Part shown: piece by piece, positions 37,201-45,566 of the stretch
How the letters are laid out: each line of letters begins with the position of its first letter
How positions within the stretch are numbered: the stretch's first letter is position 1
Source of the DNA: Paracidovorax cattleyae
Lineage (GTDB): Bacteria > Pseudomonadota > Gammaproteobacteria > Burkholderiales > Burkholderiaceae_C
Assembly (NCBI RefSeq): GCF_900104515.1
Contig: NZ_FNJL01000005.1
Location: 62,001-126,000 of the forward strand
Direction of reading: 5' to 3'
Length of the DNA stretch: 64,000 nucleotides
Program-made: the position numbers and the translations under genes
Notes under the pieces: model-generated
The model's database searches: none
What the model was told of the DNA's origin: nothing
The model's input: the letters and a program-made list of their open reading frames with translations, nothing else

Positions 37201-37219
37201 AATGCGTCGTTGTTGTCAT
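31205..37219 (-). CDS. Bacterial alpha-2-macroglobulin with thioester motif (YfhM/MagD-like)
   Basis: The 2004-residue periplasmic protein traps attacking proteases. The thioester motif CLEQ is at Cys1514-Gln1517 (YPFLCLEQKTSKAVG), as in bacterial macroglobulins that form a covalent link to the protease. Upstream are the MG domains, and WWTAFWYEGKEYIAPTAMVD and ATLPDGKPAANAEVAVAAVD belong to the conserved middle. The N terminus is a signal peptide ending AAQALS, with no lipobox, unlike the E. coli lipoprotein homologue. Its usual partner is PBP1C (25377-27731), here about 3.5 kb away. The start at 37219 (MTTTTHFVRAALAA) gives the normal signal peptide; an upstream ATG would add 23 residues. 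Confidence 0.94.
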   Translation of the reverse strand: MTTTTHFVRAALAAFLGLASAGAAQALSVSSFSPQGEVARVRQVVVKFDAAAVNFGDPKAPAPFSVDCGGDASRGTGRWTGEREWVYDFAADLPPGTRCTATARPGFKSASGAALSGTVRYQFNTGGPFVQSVRPGTYQPIDEEQFFLLQLSGPATLESVKANVWCVAEDVGERIPVRLIEGTERAALLTSLGLESAARQAPLRYASLACNRRLTSGSKVQLVYGQGVATPSGVPNTVERRYGYTVREPFSADFGCERENAQAACLPIRPMRLSFNAPVPRRLAEAIRLKSDKETLKPRLDGEGDGDTVVNGVQFMPPFAPQTAMRLELPKDFKDASGRPLRNADSFPLSVSTGPMPPLAKFAASPFGVVERFAEGAKGPALLPVTLRNVEADLRVQGVAAGTVPGASAPAAAPAPAGKVSTFQPTADADIIAWYRRVRRYDDYLVTRREASRDVRGPLPQVLQDEGKDTVQSRMVSLLGGQPRAKVLDLPRPAGGDPRPFEVVGIPLPAGFHVVEIASPMLGRSLLDERHGAGRTMYVRTSALVTNLGVHFKLGRENAAAWVTTLDKGQVVPGAVVRVSGCDGRELATATTDAQGIARFDGLSPQPPSCPGRDGLEGMNAYFVSARAQDADGVQDMAFTWSDWQRGIEPWRFNVPTSSQPEPDQIAHTIFDRTLLRAGETVSMKHILRTQNRQGFGLPDSQPHTLAIAHVGSGQQFTQPLQWRRTPTGGLSAESTFALPPAAKLGVYSVELRGDDDSRGRSFTSGEFRVEEFRLPVLEGRIAPSDKKPLVRPRSVPTDVQVNYVSGGGAANLPVRVSALVRGKPLQFPDFDAFSFEPPRRKGAQPQGGNSGDDEEPASADDARVIADKLAVTLDRNGAGKVAIDNIPNSRRAQDLVLEATYSDPNGEVQTLRSTQTVWPAAVVAGIKTEGWVSAAQKIRFQALALGLDGKVQEGVPVQVQAVARITTTSRKRMVGGFYSYDNKTETKDLGTVCTGKSDSRGLVLCEAKLDEAGEVELVATARDKDGNQSEAAASVWVTRQGELWFGGEDHDRIDLLPEKKSYQPGETARLQVRMPFRQATALVSVEREGLIDMRVVQLNGQDPTVQLKIEEGWGPNVYVSVLALRGRLREVPWYSFFTWGFKAPREWWTAFWYEGKEYIAPTAMVDLSKPAYRLGLAEIKVGAKAHRIEVKVTADKESYPVRGKAQVTIAATLPDGKPAANAEVAVAAVDQALLELMPNTSWNLLDAMLQRRAWGVETSTAQMEIIGRRHYGKKAVPAGGGGGRAQTRELLDTLLLWQPAVRLDANGRAQVTVPLNDALTTFKIVAVADAGTGQFGTGSTSIRATQDLQVISGLPPLVREDDQFRAQFTLRNTTKAAMKVEVAPRSTLLALDKQTVDIPAGESREVAWNVTAPAQLTRTRAEAILWEIEARDTTPGAGGARDALKATQRLVPAVPLTVQQATLVQVDGSFGIDVKPPADAIPGRGGLKMSVQPKLAEGLPGVRDWFANYPFLCLEQKTSKAVGLRDGRMWQTVVGQLPTYLDGDGLASYFPPQAGSGNRGSDTLTAYLLAATHEASSIDPAFALAPEVRAPMERGLIAFVEGRIQRDFWSPRKDLDMRKLTAIEALSRYGKATGRMLSSITVAPNQWPTHSVIDWLNVLRRVTDAPQREQRMAEATQILKSRLSYQGTKLIFSSEQDDYWWWLMQNGDVNTARLMLAVMDDPAWKDDMGRLANGFIARQQGGAWHTTTANLWGGLALEKFSAKFEATPVTGSTRATMGRNTASVDWSKVGRVSTADATGAAHQTTWFGAPASPGNLTNNGMFLPWSASGGKETLTVTQQGTGKPWLTLQSVAAVQLKEPFSAGYTVKKTITPVEQAVAGRYTRGDVLRVKLEVTSTADMTWVVLTDPVPGGATILGNGLGRDSEIATQGEKRGSGWMAYEERSFEAWRGYYEYVSKGALTAEYTVRLNNVGEFALPPTRVEAMYAPEMFGETPNPRMKVEDAR

Positions 37220-37344
37220 GGATGTGCGAGCAATGGCGCGCTCCCCGAGGATGCAGCGGCCCCCGAACGGCGGCTGCCGGAGCGGCAAATTCCGGGAGGT
37301 TAGCCCATCGCCGGGGAACGGCGCACACTGCCGCCCCCTGAGTT

Positions 37345-37386
37345 GTAAACGGCCTACACAACCCGTTTACGGGATGCCCGCACAAT
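37345..37386 (+). promoter_or_regulatory. Inverted repeat GTAAACGG-N10-CCGTTTAC next to a -10-like box
   Basis: Perfect 8-bp arms lie at 37345-37352 and 37363-37370 in the divergent gap between the macroglobulin and OpgC-like genes. CACAAT at 37381-37386, 30 bases before the OpgC-like ATG, is a -10 candidate, so the right arm would cover the -35 region. It reads as an operator for one or both genes; the binding protein is unknown. Confidence 0.5.
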
Positions 37387-37415
37387 GGCGCAGCGCTCGA
37401 AGCGCCCTCCACTCC

Positions 37416-38597
37416 ATGCCCGAAACGTCCACTTCCCGCCGCTGGGAGATCGATGCCGTACGGGGACTCATGCTGGTCCTCATGACGGTCACCCATCTGC
37501 CCACGCGGCTCACGATGCCGCTCGGCCAGCCCTTCGGCTTCGTCTCCGCGGCGGAAGGGTTCGTACTGCTGTCCGCGTACATGGCCGGCATGGTGTACGG
37601 GCGCACCGCCGCGCGCCGCGGCATTCCGGCCATGCGGCAGGCCTTCCTGCGCCGGGCCACCAAGATCTACGCCTGCCAGGCCGCCACCCTGCTCTTCCTG
37701 TTCACCGTGATCACCTTCATCGGCATCCAGGTGGACGAACCGGCCATCAAGGGCCTCATCACCTTCTACCTCGCCAAGCCGATCGAGGCGCTGGCGGGCG
37801 GGCTGCTGCTCGTGTACGAGCCGCCCCTGCTGGACATCCTGCCCATCTACGTCCTCTTCATGCTCGCGAGTCCGTGGGTGATGTCGGTCGGGTTGCGGCG
37901 CGGCTGGACGCCGGTGCTGGCCGTGAGCACCGTGCTGTGGTTCCTGGCGCAGTTCGGGCTCTCGAAATGGTTCTACGACGCCATCGACACGGTGGTCCCC
38001 AACCCCATCCCCTTCCACGAGACAGGCACCTTCTCGATGTGGGGATGGCAGTTCCTCTGGGTGCTGGGCCTGTGGATGGGCGCATCGCGCAACGATCCCG
38101 AAGCGCCGCCCTTCGTCTTCCCGCGCTGGGCGGTGGGGGCGGCGGCGGCCATCGCGGTGGTGGGGTTCTGCTGGCGCCACGCGATCGGGCAGGTTCCCTT
38201 CGGCGACGGCCTGCCCGAATGGAACCTGTTGTTCGACAAGTGGCAGCTGGGACCGCTGCGGGTGCTCAACCTGTTCGCGCTGCTCGTGCTGGCGATCCGG
38301 TTCGGGCCGCCCCTGGCGGCGCGCATGCCCCGGCCCCGCTGGCTGGAAACGCTGGGCGCGGCCTCATTGCCGGTGTTCTGCGCGCACCTCGTGGTGGTAC
38401 TGCTCGCCATCAGCCTGATGGGGGCACGCTACGACCGGCCCTGGTGGCAGGACATCGCCCTGCTGGCCGTCTGCTTCGCGGCCCTGCACGCCGTGGCGCG
38501 GGTCAGCCTGTGGTGGGACAAGGGCCCGGACGAGGATGCGCCGGGCACCCGCCGCAGGCTGCTGCGCCTGCGCAGGCCGCTGCCCCCGGCGTTGTAG
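37416..38597 (+). CDS. opgC: OpgC-like membrane acyltransferase
   Basis: The 393-residue protein has about ten membrane helices and the OpgC pattern: RRWEIDAVRGLMLVLMTVTH at the start, QPFGFVSAAEGFVLLSAYMA near 40 and LLDILPIYVLFMLASPWVM near 135. OpgC proteins add succinyl groups to osmoregulated periplasmic glucans. No opgG/opgH is nearby, and related acyltransferases could modify other sugars, so the acceptor is uncertain. The C-terminal tail is Arg-rich and cytoplasmic. A well-formed inverted repeat lies upstream. Confidence 0.85.
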   Translation: MPETSTSRRWEIDAVRGLMLVLMTVTHLPTRLTMPLGQPFGFVSAAEGFVLLSAYMAGMVYGRTAARRGIPAMRQAFLRRATKIYACQAATLLFLFTVITFIGIQVDEPAIKGLITFYLAKPIEALAGGLLLVYEPPLLDILPIYVLFMLASPWVMSVGLRRGWTPVLAVSTVLWFLAQFGLSKWFYDAIDTVVPNPIPFHETGTFSMWGWQFLWVLGLWMGASRNDPEAPPFVFPRWAVGAAAAIAVVGFCWRHAIGQVPFGDGLPEWNLLFDKWQLGPLRVLNLFALLVLAIRFGPPLAARMPRPRWLETLGAASLPVFCAHLVVVLLAISLMGARYDRPWWQDIALLAVCFAALHAVARVSLWWDKGPDEDAPGTRRRLLRLRRPLPPAL

Positions 38598-38609
38598 CCT
38601 GGGGGAAAC

Positions 38610-39416
38610 TCAGGGCCGTGCGCTGGCCCGGATGAGTCCGTCCGTCCGCGGCTGGGCGGCCGTGGCGCCGCTCGCCGGCACGCCGCCTTCGCCCACGTAG
38701 CTGCCGATGATGGTGCGCCAGAGGTCGTAGCCCGCATCGTTCATGTGCAGGTGGTCGGCTCCGAACAGTTCGGTGCGCGGCAGGCCCTGGGCATCCAGCA
38801 TGGGGTTGAAGATGTCGATGAAATCGCTGTTGGGCACCGTGCGCACGTACTGCGCCAGCAGGTCGTTGGCCTCGCGCATGCGCGGCAGCAGCGACAGCCG
38901 CAGCGGGCTGGGCTTGATGGAGATGTAGCTGATGCGCGTCTCGGGCAGTGCCTCGCGCACCGAACGCACGAAGGACTGGAAGCTCTCGAGCACCTGCTCG
39001 GGCGTGCGCCCTTCCGCCAGGTCGTTGTCGCCCGCATACACCATCACGTGGCGGGGCCGGTATTGCAATACCAGGTTTTTCACGAAGTACTGGCAGTCGG
39101 CCATGGTCGAGCCGCCGAACCCGCGGTTGATGACCACGGGGAGCTGGCGGAAATCCTCGCGCAGATCCGTCCACAGGCGAATGGTCGAGCTGCCCACGAA
39201 CAGCACGCCCCCCGCCTGGGGCTGGGCCGCCTTGTCCGCGGCCGCGAAGGCGTCCATGCTCGACTGCCAGCGCGCGTAAGGCGTCGGGAGCGCGGCGGCT
39301 GCCGAAGGTGCCGGCGTGGGCGCGGCCCAGGCGGCACCGGCCGGCAGAAGCACTGCGCACAGCGCGGCAGCGACGACGCGGCCAGGACGGAAACGGCGGA
39401 AAAGGCTCAGGGACAT
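38610..39416 (-). CDS. Secreted SGNH/GDSL hydrolase
   Basis: The 268-residue product has a signal peptide (cleavage near AAWAAP) and the SGNH blocks: LFVGSSTIRLW with the likely nucleophile Ser77, NRGFGGSTMADC (Gly block), VMVYAGDNDLAEG (Asn block) and DHLHMNDAGYDLW with the catalytic Asp and His. This branch acts on carbohydrate esters or lipids. GGAGTGA lies before the ATG. Two copies of TTACAAATTA are found 74-104 bases upstream. It converges on the OpgC-like gene (12-base gap), so removal versus addition of acyl groups is an attractive but unproven link. Confidence 0.9.
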   Translation of the reverse strand: MSLSLFRRFRPGRVVAAALCAVLLPAGAAWAAPTPAPSAAAALPTPYARWQSSMDAFAAADKAAQPQAGGVLFVGSSTIRLWTDLREDFRQLPVVINRGFGGSTMADCQYFVKNLVLQYRPRHVMVYAGDNDLAEGRTPEQVLESFQSFVRSVREALPETRISYISIKPSPLRLSLLPRMREANDLLAQYVRTVPNSDFIDIFNPMLDAQGLPRTELFGADHLHMNDAGYDLWRTIIGSYVGEGGVPASGATAAQPRTDGLIRASARP

Positions 39417-39489
39417 GGACGGGTCACTCCGAGAAAAACAGCAACTTGTGATCGATTGTCCGCCGCAGCATTCCCATGGAACACAATTT

Positions 39490-39520
39490 TTACAAATTAA
39501 ACCTTATCCGTTACAAATTA
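39490..39520. promoter_or_regulatory. Two direct TTACAAATTA repeats upstream of the SGNH hydrolase gene
   Basis: TTACAAATTA is at 39490-39499 and 39511-39520, exactly 21 bases or two helical turns apart, in an AT-rich patch between the SGNH and MFS genes. The same decamer is found at 30165-30174 before the chemoreceptor gene. The spacing fits one protein dimer bound on one DNA face, or two subunits side by side. Confidence 0.48.
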
Positions 39521-39586
39521 CCGATCCATTTTCACGGTGCGGCCGGCTGAGCGGCCCGCCAGGCCAGGGGATCTGCCAGGGGCTCA

Positions 39587-40894
39587 TCAGTGGGCTAACA
39601 CCGCCGCCCGTGCCGTTCCCGCCCTGCCCGGAGCCGCCGCAGCCCCCAGGCCGGCCAGCGCGATGCCACCCGTCAGCCCCGCCACGGCCGGCCATCCGCC
39701 GTGCTGCCAGAACCAGCCGCCCACGGATCCGGTCACGCTGGAGCCGAGGTAATAGAAGAGCAGGTAGAGCGACGCCGCATGGCCCTTGGCTTCGCCCGCC
39801 TGCGGCCCCACGGAGCCGCTCGCCACGGCATGGCCGATGAAAAAACCGGTGGTGACCAGCGCAATGCCGGCCACGACGGCGGGCAGCGGCGCGAACAGCG
39901 TCAGGCCCACGCCTGCCAGCATGAGGGCGAACCCGGCGGCCAGCAGCCGGTGGCGGCCGAAGCGGTCGGCCAGGGCGCCGGCGACCGACGAGGACACGAT
40001 GCCGAAACCGAAGGCCAGGAAGATCAGGCTGGCCTGCGTCTGGCCCAGGTGGTAGGGCGCTCCGGACACCCGGAAGGTGGCGTAGTTGAACAGGGTGACG
40101 AAGACGCTGGTGAGCAGGAAGCCGATGGCATAGATGCGCAACAGCCCCGGATTGCGCAGGTGCCCGGCCCACGCACGCAGATGGAACCGCGCGTTGATGC
40201 CGGGCCGGCGCACGAAGCGGCGCGACGGCGGCAGGAGCCGCAGGAAACCTGCCGCCGCGGCCAGGCACAGCAGGCCGAGCCCCCCGAGCGCCAGGCGCCA
40301 CGAGGTGAACTCGGTGACCAGCCCCATGCCCACGCAGCCCACCATGCCGCCGAAGGCTGTGCCGCCCACATAGAGGCCCATGGTGCGCGCGAGGGCGGCG
40401 GGCTCGATCTCCTCGGCCAGCCATGCCATGGCCACGGCGGGCACACCGCCCAGCACCAGCCCTTCCAGCGCCCGGGCCAAGAGCAGGCCATGCCACGTGG
40501 GCGCGAGGGCCGCGCCGATCTGCAACAGCGCCGCGAACGCCATGGATGCGCACATCAGCCCGCGGCGGCCGAGGGCCTGCGAGAACGCGCCGGCCAGCAC
40601 GATGGCAAAGGCCAGCCAGCCCGTGGTGAGCGACAGCGCGAGCGAGCTCTCCGCCGGGCTGACGCCGAAACCCGACGCGAACGCCGGCAGCAGGGGCTGC
40701 ACCGAATAGATCAGCGAAAAGCTGGCCAGGCCCAGCAGGAACATCGCCAGGCCGGCGCGGCGGTACTCCGGGGTGCCGCGCCGCACCCAGTCGGCATCGA
40801 TGGCGCTGCCTTGCAGGGTGGAAGGAGACGGGGGAGTGGCGGCGCCGTCCGGGCTGCCGGAGGACGAAGGGGGAAAGGCGGAGGAAGAGGCCAT
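39587..40894 (-). CDS. MFS transporter (YnfM-like)
   Basis: The 435-residue protein has twelve membrane segments. After a 55-residue Ser/Pro-rich cytoplasmic N terminus come AMFLLGLASFSLIYSVQPLL (helix 1), a motif-A-like loop AFSQALGRRGLM and a second-half counterpart ALADRFGRHRLLAAG. GLVLGGVPAVAMAWLAEEI is typical of the YnfM/inner-membrane exporter group. The substrate is unknown. It is divergent from a LysR gene across 96 bases, which suggests control by that regulator. Confidence 0.9.
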   Translation of the reverse strand: MASSSAFPPSSSGSPDGAATPPSPSTLQGSAIDADWVRRGTPEYRRAGLAMFLLGLASFSLIYSVQPLLPAFASGFGVSPAESSLALSLTTGWLAFAIVLAGAFSQALGRRGLMCASMAFAALLQIGAALAPTWHGLLLARALEGLVLGGVPAVAMAWLAEEIEPAALARTMGLYVGGTAFGGMVGCVGMGLVTEFTSWRLALGGLGLLCLAAAAGFLRLLPPSRRFVRRPGINARFHLRAWAGHLRNPGLLRIYAIGFLLTSVFVTLFNYATFRVSGAPYHLGQTQASLIFLAFGFGIVSSSVAGALADRFGRHRLLAAGFALMLAGVGLTLFAPLPAVVAGIALVTTGFFIGHAVASGSVGPQAGEAKGHAASLYLLFYYLGSSVTGSVGGWFWQHGGWPAVAGLTGGIALAGLGAAAAPGRAGTARAAVLAH

Positions 40895-40977
40895 GGACTG
40901 CGGAAGGTGACGCAGGTCAATGTAGGGCGCACGACTCCATCTGTCCAATATATCACACCCCATGGAGCCATATGTTC

Positions 40978-40983
40978 TATAAA
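40978..40983 (+). promoter_or_regulatory. Putative -10 box of the LysR gene, possibly leaderless
   Basis: TATAAA ends 7 bases before the ATG at 40991 with no ribosome-binding sequence between them. On the other strand AATATA (40947-40952) reads TATATT and could be the -10 of the MFS gene. The short, AT-rich divergent region (40941-40983) would also contain the LysR operator; I see no clean T-N11-A palindrome. Confidence 0.38.
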
Positions 40984-40990
40984 TGCCGAC

Positions 40991-41899
40991 ATGGAACTGC
41001 GACACATCCGCTACTTTCTCGCCGTGGCCGAGGAAGGCAACTTCACCCGGGCCGCGGCACGCCTGGGGATCGGGCAGCCGCCGCTGAGCCTGCAGATCCG
41101 CGACCTGGAAACCGAGGTCGGGGCCCCGCTCTTCCACCGGGTACCCCATGGCGCCGAGCTGACGGAAGCCGGCAGGGCCTTCCTGGAAAGGGTGCAGCCC
41201 CTCCCGGCGCAGGCCGCCCAGGCGCTGCAGGCGGCCCGGCGGGCGGCCCGCGGCGAGACCGGCCAACTGCAGCTGGGTTTTACCGGCACCGCGGCATTCA
41301 ACCCCCTGGTTCCGGCCTGCATCCGGGCGTTCCGCCATGCCTTCCCCCAGGTGGAGCTGCGCCTGGTGGAAGCGAATTCGGTGGCGCTCGCCACGGCACT
41401 GCTGGAGGGGCGGCTCGATGCCGCCGTGCTGCGCCCTTCCCTCTCCGACCCGTCCGCGCTCGCGGTGCGGCCGTTGGTGGACGAGCCGCTCGTGGCCGCG
41501 TTGCCTGCCGACCATGCCTGCGCCCGCGGGCGCGGCGGACTGGCACTGCAGGCCTTGCGGGACGACCCGTTCATCCTCACCCCGCGCGCGGTGGGCGTCA
41601 GCCTGCACGACACCGTGCTGGACGCCTGCCGCGCCGCCGGCTTCGAGCCCGCGCAGGGCCAGCCCGCGCCGCAGATCGCGTCCATCCTGTCGCTGGTTGC
41701 GGCGGAAGTGGGCGTCTCGCTGGTGCCTGCCTGCATGCGCCAGCTCAGCGTGCGCGGCGTGGCCTTCCGCCCGCTGCGCGCTCCCGCGCCGCGCGTGGGC
41801 CTGGCCGTGGCCCACCGTGCCGCGCGGCCGCCGGAGCAGGCCCTGCAGTTCGCGGCCATCGCCCGGCGCGTGGCGGCAGGGCCGGGGCAGCCGGAGTGA
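40991..41899 (+). CDS. LysR-type transcriptional regulator
   Basis: The 302-residue regulator starts with MELRHIRYFLAVAEEGNFTR, followed by the recognition region IGQPPLSLQIRDLE and the effector domain (GQLQLGFTGTAAFNPLVPAC onward). The N terminus and ATALLEGRLDAAVLRP resemble the CatM/BenM-like group that senses aromatic-acid intermediates, though no aromatic operon is here. It is divergent from the MFS gene, its most likely target. Confidence 0.93.
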   Translation: MELRHIRYFLAVAEEGNFTRAAARLGIGQPPLSLQIRDLETEVGAPLFHRVPHGAELTEAGRAFLERVQPLPAQAAQALQAARRAARGETGQLQLGFTGTAAFNPLVPACIRAFRHAFPQVELRLVEANSVALATALLEGRLDAAVLRPSLSDPSALAVRPLVDEPLVAALPADHACARGRGGLALQALRDDPFILTPRAVGVSLHDTVLDACRAAGFEPAQGQPAPQIASILSLVAAEVGVSLVPACMRQLSVRGVAFRPLRAPAPRVGLAVAHRAARPPEQALQFAAIARRVAAGPGQPE

Positions 41900-41935
41900 G
41901 ACACGCGGGCGCAGGCGCCCTGCCCCGCTCCTCGC

Positions 41936-42919
41936 TCACTGCGGCTGGAAGCCGCTCTCGCGGATGATGCGCGTCCAGGCCTGGGTGTAGGCACGCTCGC
42001 GCGCCGTAAGCTGCTGCGGGGTCATCGGCGTGACCGTCAGGCCCATGGCCACCAGTTGCTCCCGCACGTCGGCACGGGCCAGCACCTTGGCGAGGGCTTC
42101 CGAGAACTGCTGCACGCCCTTCGCGGGCATGCCGGCCGGCGCATAGAAGCCGTAGTAGGGAAGCTCCTCGAAACCCTTCAGGCCCAGCTCGCCGAAGGTG
42201 GGTACATCAGGCAGCGCGGCCTGCCGCCGGTCGCCCAGCACCGCCACGATGCGGATCTTGCCGGCCTTGTGGTTCTCCAGGAAGTCCGGCACCGATCCGA
42301 CGCCCGCCGCGATCTGGTTGCCCAGCATGTCGCCCATCATCGGCGCACTGCCCCGGTAGGGAGCGGACACCAGGTCGAGCCGGTAGCGCTCGCCGAGCAG
42401 CTTCACCAGGAACTCGGGCGTGGAGGCCGGCGCGGGAATGCCCACCGCGCTCTTGCCGCCCTGCGACTTCACCCAGGCCACGTATTCCTCGAAACTGCGG
42501 GCCGGCGTGCCGCCGGACACCGCGAACGCATTCACGAAGGTGGCCACCCCGCCCACGGCGATGAAGTCGTGCACGGGATCGAAACCCGGGTGCTTGACCA
42601 CCTGCGGCAGGATGGAGATGGTGTGGTCGTGCGTGAGGAAGACGGTGCTGCCGTCGAGCGGGGACGTCTTGAGCACCTGCGCGGCGATCTGGCCGCCGGC
42701 GCCGGGCCGGTTCTCCACCACCACCGGCACGCCGAGCACGTCCTTGAGCTTGTCGGCCAGCAGCCGCGCGATCGCGTCCGAACCGCCGCCGGGGGGGAAG
42801 CCCACCAGGATGCGCAGCGTCTTGCCGGCCTGCGCACCGGCCGCGAGGGGAAGGCCCGCCGCCAGCGCGGCGCCGGCAAGGGAGGCATGGGAGAGCAGGC
42901 GGCGGCGGGACAGGGTCAT
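41936..42919 (-). CDS. Bug/TctC-family substrate-binding protein
   Basis: The 327-residue periplasmic protein has a signal peptide with an SRRR start (MTLSRRRLLSHASLAGAALA, cleavage near AGAQA) and Bug motifs LRILVGFPPGGGSDAIARLL, VVVENRPGAGGQIAAQVL and APYRGSAPMMGDMLGNQ. It is the second orphan Bug protein in the window, with no TctAB membrane genes adjacent. It begins 35 bases after the argH stop on the same strand, so read-through from argH is possible. Confidence 0.93.
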   Translation of the reverse strand: MTLSRRRLLSHASLAGAALAAGLPLAAGAQAGKTLRILVGFPPGGGSDAIARLLADKLKDVLGVPVVVENRPGAGGQIAAQVLKTSPLDGSTVFLTHDHTISILPQVVKHPGFDPVHDFIAVGGVATFVNAFAVSGGTPARSFEEYVAWVKSQGGKSAVGIPAPASTPEFLVKLLGERYRLDLVSAPYRGSAPMMGDMLGNQIAAGVGSVPDFLENHKAGKIRIVAVLGDRRQAALPDVPTFGELGLKGFEELPYYGFYAPAGMPAKGVQQFSEALAKVLARADVREQLVAMGLTVTPMTPQQLTARERAYTQAWTRIIRESGFQPQ

Positions 42920-42954
42920 GGCAAGGTGCTCCGGTCGGGAAGAAAGCGAAGTGT

Positions 42955-44412
<1,458 letters not shown>

Positions 44413-44463
44413 GGAGGGCAATAATCCGGAGGTTTCGGCCACCCGGAACGCCCGGATGCCGCA

Positions 44464-45528
44464 ATGCAAGAGACCCAAATTTTATCGACCCGGCCCCAAC
44501 CCCTGGCCGAGCCCCCTCCGGACGGGCTCGGCGGGCGTGCGCTCGTCTTCGACGCATGCCACGTCGGCGTGGTGCTGCGCGCCGTGCTGTTCGTGGAAAC
44601 CGTGCTCGGCGTGGGCGCCATGTACGGCGCCGACGGCCCGGTCGCCTGGCTGGCCCGGCTGTCGCTGCTGACCGGCGGCGCACTGCCGGCCACGCTGGCC
44701 TGGCTGGTCACGGCCTGCAGCCTCAAGACCCTGCTGCAGCGCCTGCCGGTGGCGCTGCAGTCCGCGGCCGGGGTGGGTCTGGGGGCGCTGGCCGGCCTCT
44801 ACGCCTGCGGCATGCTCGTGCTGGTCGGCGTGCCCATGGAGGCGCCGTGGCTGGCCAGTGCCGCGAGCGGGGCGCTGCTGTCGGCCCTGCTCGTGGCAGC
44901 GCTGGTGCTGCGCGCCCGGGCACGCACGCCGGCCGCCACCACCGCGCGGCTGAGCGAGCTCCAGGCGCGCATCCGGCCGCACTTTCTCTTCAACACCCTC
45001 AACAGCGCCATCGCGCTGGTGCGCGACGAGCCGGCCAGGGCCGAGGCGCTGCTGGAAGACCTGAGCGACCTGTTCCGCCACGCCCTGGTGGAACAGGGCG
45101 ACTCCGCGACGCTGGGCGAGGAGATCGCGCTCGCGCGGCGCTACCTCGCCATCGAGGAAGTGCGCTTCGGGGACCGCCTGCGCGTGCAATGGCTGCTCGA
45201 CCCGCGCACCGACGGCGCCCGGCTGCCGCCGCTGCTGCTGCAGCCGCTGGTGGAAAACGCCGTCAAGCACGGCGTGGAGCCTTCCGCCCAGGGCGGCAAG
45301 CTGCGCGTGACGACCGAGCTGCGCGGTGCCCGCGCCGTGGTCACCATCACCAACACCGTGCCGCCCGGCGGGGGACGCGCGGACGACGACGCGCCCCGTG
45401 GCCACGGCATCGCCCTGGCCAACGTGCGGGGCCGGCTGCGCCTGCTGCACGATGTGCAGTGCGATTTCTCGGCGGGCATGCACAATGGTTTCTACCGGGT
45501 GCGCATCTCCCTGCCGGCGCACGCCTGA
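44464..45528 (+). CDS. LytS/AlgZ-like sensor histidine kinase
   Basis: The 354-residue membrane kinase has about four N-terminal helices (residues 30-150, for example [17 protein letters not shown]) and no large sensor domain. The His_kinase block is [20 protein letters not shown], with the phospho-accepting His in RPHF, followed by [12 protein letters not shown] and [18 protein letters not shown] for ATP binding. It is 38 bases before its LytTR response regulator. The gene diverges from argH; its first codons cover the argH -10 candidate, so the start may be slightly further in. Confidence 0.93.
   Translation: MQETQILSTRPQPLAEPPPDGLGGRALVFDACHVGVVLRAVLFVETVLGVGAMYGADGPVAWLARLSLLTGGALPATLAWLVTACSLKTLLQRLPVALQSAAGVGLGALAGLYACGMLVLVGVPMEAPWLASAASGALLSALLVAALVLRARARTPAATTARLSELQARIRPHFLFNTLNSAIALVRDEPARAEALLEDLSDLFRHALVEQGDSATLGEEIALARRYLAIEEVRFGDRLRVQWLLDPRTDGARLPPLLLQPLVENAVKHGVEPSAQGGKLRVTTELRGARAVVTITNTVPPGGGRADDDAPRGHGIALANVRGRLRLLHDVQCDFSAGMHNGFYRVRISLPAHA
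44479..44484 (-). promoter_or_regulatory. Putative -10 box of argH
   Basis: ATTTTA reads TAAAAT on the minus strand, 67 bases upstream of the argH ATG. It is the only strong AT-rich hexamer in this stretch and lies inside the first codons assigned to the divergent LytS-like kinase. No clear -35 box is seen, and an ArgR-type operator is not visible. Confidence 0.4.
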
Positions 45529-45566
45529 TCCGCCATCGCGACCGACACTTCCTCCCTGCGGCTCCC

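Noticed and set aside
31064-37303. A very long open frame on the plus strand opposite the macroglobulin gene
   Set aside because: It is an effect of G/C-rich third positions in the real gene. The translation is His/Gly/Arg-rich without domains, signal peptide or a ribosome-binding site.
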